Of a DNA stretch of 64,000 nt, positions 62,323 through 64,000 are shown in pieces; the first letter of the stretch is position 1; each line of letters opens with the position of its first letter. This DNA comes from Aquimarina algicola (GTDB taxonomy: Bacteria; Bacteroidota; Bacteroidia; Flavobacteriales; Flavobacteriaceae): contig NZ_VFWZ01000011.1 of the NCBI RefSeq assembly GCF_006443095.1, positions 62,001-126,000 on the forward strand, read 5' to 3'. The position numbers and the translations under genes are program-made. The notes under the pieces were generated by a model that saw only the letters and a list, made by a program, of their open reading frames with translations, did no database searches and was not told the DNA's origin.

Positions 62323-63999
62323 TTAATCTGGAATTGTATCGAACTGTACTTCGTATAGGTTTTTATAATATCCACCCTGTATTTCTAATAACTGATTATG
62401 GTTTCCTCGTTCTACAATTTGCCCTTGATCCATGACAATGATTTGATCTGCATTTCTAATTGTAGCAAGTCGGTGTGCAATTACTATAGAAGTTCTTCCT
62501 TTTGTGATTTTATTAGTTGCATCCTGTATCAATTGTTCACTATGGGAATCGACCGAAGAAGTAGCTTCATCTAAAATTAAAACACTAGGATTAGCAACAT
62601 ATGCTCTCAAAAATGAAATCAATTGTCTTTGGCCTGAAGAGAGCATAGCTCCTCTTTCTTTTACATTATATTCATAACCTCCCGGCAAACTCATAATGAA
62701 ATCATGGATTCCAATTTCTTTTGCTGCATTATATACCTCTTCTTCAGAAATCTCTGAATTATTAAGAGTAATGTTATTAAAAATAGTATCTGCAAATAAG
62801 AATACATCTTGTAATACCAGAGCGATATGACTTCTAAGAGAAGTTAGCTCTACTGTTTTAATATCTGTATCATCCACAGAAATTACGCCACTATCAATCT
62901 CGTAAAATCTACTTAAGAGATTAATAATTGTTGATTTGCCTGCACCAGTGGCTCCAACAATAGCAACAGTCTCTCCTGCATTAACAGTAAGAGATACTCC
63001 TTTTAAAACTTCTTCATCTTTTACATAACTAAAACGTACATCATCAAAGGTAATTTTACCTTTTACACTATCAAGCAACAGATGACCATTATTTTCTATC
63101 TTAGAATTAGTATCTAAAATTGCAAACACCCTATTTGCAGCTACCATACCCATTTGTAGCGTATTAAATTTGTCTGCTATTTGTCGTAACGGCCTAAAAA
63201 GCATTTGTGACAGTTCTATAAAAGCAATGACAACCCCAAGAGTTATTGTTCCGTTTTGAGTAGCATTCAATCCGCCAAACCACACTATCAAACCAATGGT
63301 TATAGAACTAGACATCTCTGCTATTGGAAAAAAGATCGAATTATACCATACTGTTTTTATCCAGCCTTTTTTATGCTTTTCATTAATCTCCTTGAATTTT
63401 TCATATTCAATATCTTCTCTTGTAAACAACTGAACGATTTTCATACCAGTAATACGTTCTTGAACAAATGAGTTAAGATTAGATACTTGAGTACGTACTT
63501 CTTCAAAAGCAGCTTTCATTTTTTGCTGAAAAATTCTGGTTGCATACAAAATAAGAGGTAAAATAAGTAATACTAATAAAGTAAGTTGCCAACTTTGATA
63601 AAACATAAAACAAAGAATTACAAACATTTTAAGAAGATCACTTATTATCATAAATAATCCCTGACTAAAAATACTTGCAATGGTTTCAATATCGCTTACT
63701 GCTCTGGTAACAAGTCTACCTACTGCTGATTGGTCATAATATTGTTTTTTAAAACCAATCATATGTTTAAACAATTTGACTCTTATATCTCTAATTACTT
63801 CCTGCCCTAACCAATTTGCAAAATATATAAACAAGAATTGAGTAGTAACTTCAAGAACAAGCACTCCTATCATAGCACTTATAAAAAATAGAAGCAACTC
63901 ATTATCTTTGGGAATTATAGTTTTATCAATCGTTTGCTGCAAAAGATAAGGCCTTATTACTGTAAATATTGACAATAAAATTGCTGTTAACGCAACAAA
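62323..63999 (-). CDS. ABC exporter (MsbA-like fused permease/ATPase), 5' end outside window
   Basis: The frame is open to the right edge of the window, giving 558 residues without the true start. It contains exporter membrane helices and a complete ATPase domain: Walker A GATGAGKST, Q-loop VLQDVFLF, signature LSSGQRQ, Walker B VLILDEATSSVD and switch His (IVIAHRLATI). All catalytic motifs are intact, unlike the ABC protein at 50004. The substrate is unknown; it may be lipids or drugs. It converges on the DUF3667 gene. Confidence 0.93.
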   Translation of the reverse strand, partial: FVALTAILLSIFTVIRPYLLQQTIDKTIIPKDNELLLFFISAMIGVLVLEVTTQFLFIYFANWLGQEVIRDIRVKLFKHMIGFKKQYYDQSAVGRLVTRAVSDIETIASIFSQGLFMIISDLLKMFVILCFMFYQSWQLTLLVLLILPLILYATRIFQQKMKAAFEEVRTQVSNLNSFVQERITGMKIVQLFTREDIEYEKFKEINEKHKKGWIKTVWYNSIFFPIAEMSSSITIGLIVWFGGLNATQNGTITLGVVIAFIELSQMLFRPLRQIADKFNTLQMGMVAANRVFAILDTNSKIENNGHLLLDSVKGKITFDDVRFSYVKDEEVLKGVSLTVNAGETVAIVGATGAGKSTIINLLSRFYEIDSGVISVDDTDIKTVELTSLRSHIALVLQDVFLFADTIFNNITLNNSEISEEEVYNAAKEIGIHDFIMSLPGGYEYNVKERGAMLSSGQRQLISFLRAYVANPSVLILDEATSSVDSHSEQLIQDATNKITKGRTSIVIAHRLATIRNADQIIVMDQGQIVERGNHNQLLEIQGGYYKNLYEVQFDTIPD

Positions 64000-64000
64000 A

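Noticed and set aside
1..64000. CRISPR arrays, tRNA or rRNA genes, prophage or complete insertion sequences
   Set aside because: None seen by reading both strands; no spaced identical repeats, cloverleaf or transposase frame was found, though a covariance-model search could still find a small RNA.

Overview
The window is AT-rich chromosomal DNA from a member of the Bacteroidota, most likely the family Flavobacteriaceae. The evidence is a C-terminal type IX secretion sorting tail on the amylase, a TonB receptor with a carboxypeptidase-like N-terminal domain, many TAnnTTTG -7 promoter boxes with no clear Shine-Dalgarno sequences, lipoproteins with Bacteroidota-type lipoboxes, and the subtype iii (Bacteroidota) type VI secretion system. 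A marine genus such as Aquimarina is plausible, but the sequence alone does not settle the genus.

Layout. 1-6.6 kb: the 3' part of a tagaturonate reductase gene, an AraC regulator beside a PEBP-family secreted protein, and a large secreted GH13 amylase with three CBM26-like modules. 6.7-15.8 kb: a LytTR response regulator without its kinase, followed by an accessory island of small lipoproteins and secreted or hypothetical proteins. The island includes a DUF1266 protein, an Imm51-like immunity protein, a DUF3592 protein and a MORN-repeat protein, and it has several long inverted repeats between genes. 15.9-24 kb: three DJ-1/PfpI-fold proteins (one GlxA-type regulator and two exported ones), a TPR histidine kinase with its NarL-type regulator, and a beta-propeller lipoprotein. 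24-27.5 kb: a TPR gene pair divergent from a Cys/His-rich small protein and a TonB receptor that look metal-related.

27.8-42.8 kb: the T6SS subtype iii locus. It has tssH-tssB-tssC (+), two single-gene hcp/tssD units (-), nlpC/P60-tssG-tssN (-), and tssE-tssF-two PKD proteins (candidate TssP paralogues)-tssK-tssO (+). No VgrG/TssI, TssR or PAAR gene is in the window. 42.8-53.8 kb: an M61 peptidase, an AraC regulator, an acyltransferase, a TetR-ABC-HlyD-TolC efflux operon whose ABC protein has a degenerate nucleotide-binding domain, and an M57 metalloprotease. 54.2-64 kb: housekeeping genes in a common flavobacterial arrangement (clpS, prmA, tpiA, an oligopeptide-type permease, a DoxX/BT_3928-type protein and a DUF1599 protein, then folP, cdaA, a DUF3667 protein and an MsbA-like ABC exporter that runs off the window).

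The most interesting signals are regulatory or structural. (1) Three promoters just downstream of the orphan LytTR regulator gene carry the same pair of 14-bp direct repeats at 21-bp spacing, each exactly 41 bp ahead of a -7 box; this reads as the regulator's own regulon. (2) A 31-bp inverted repeat (30/31 identical) brackets one of these genes and the promoter of the next, which would allow an invertible promoter switch. (3) Paired palindromes and a shared hairpin lie upstream of the T6SS operons. (4) The PKD component of the T6SS is duplicated in tandem.
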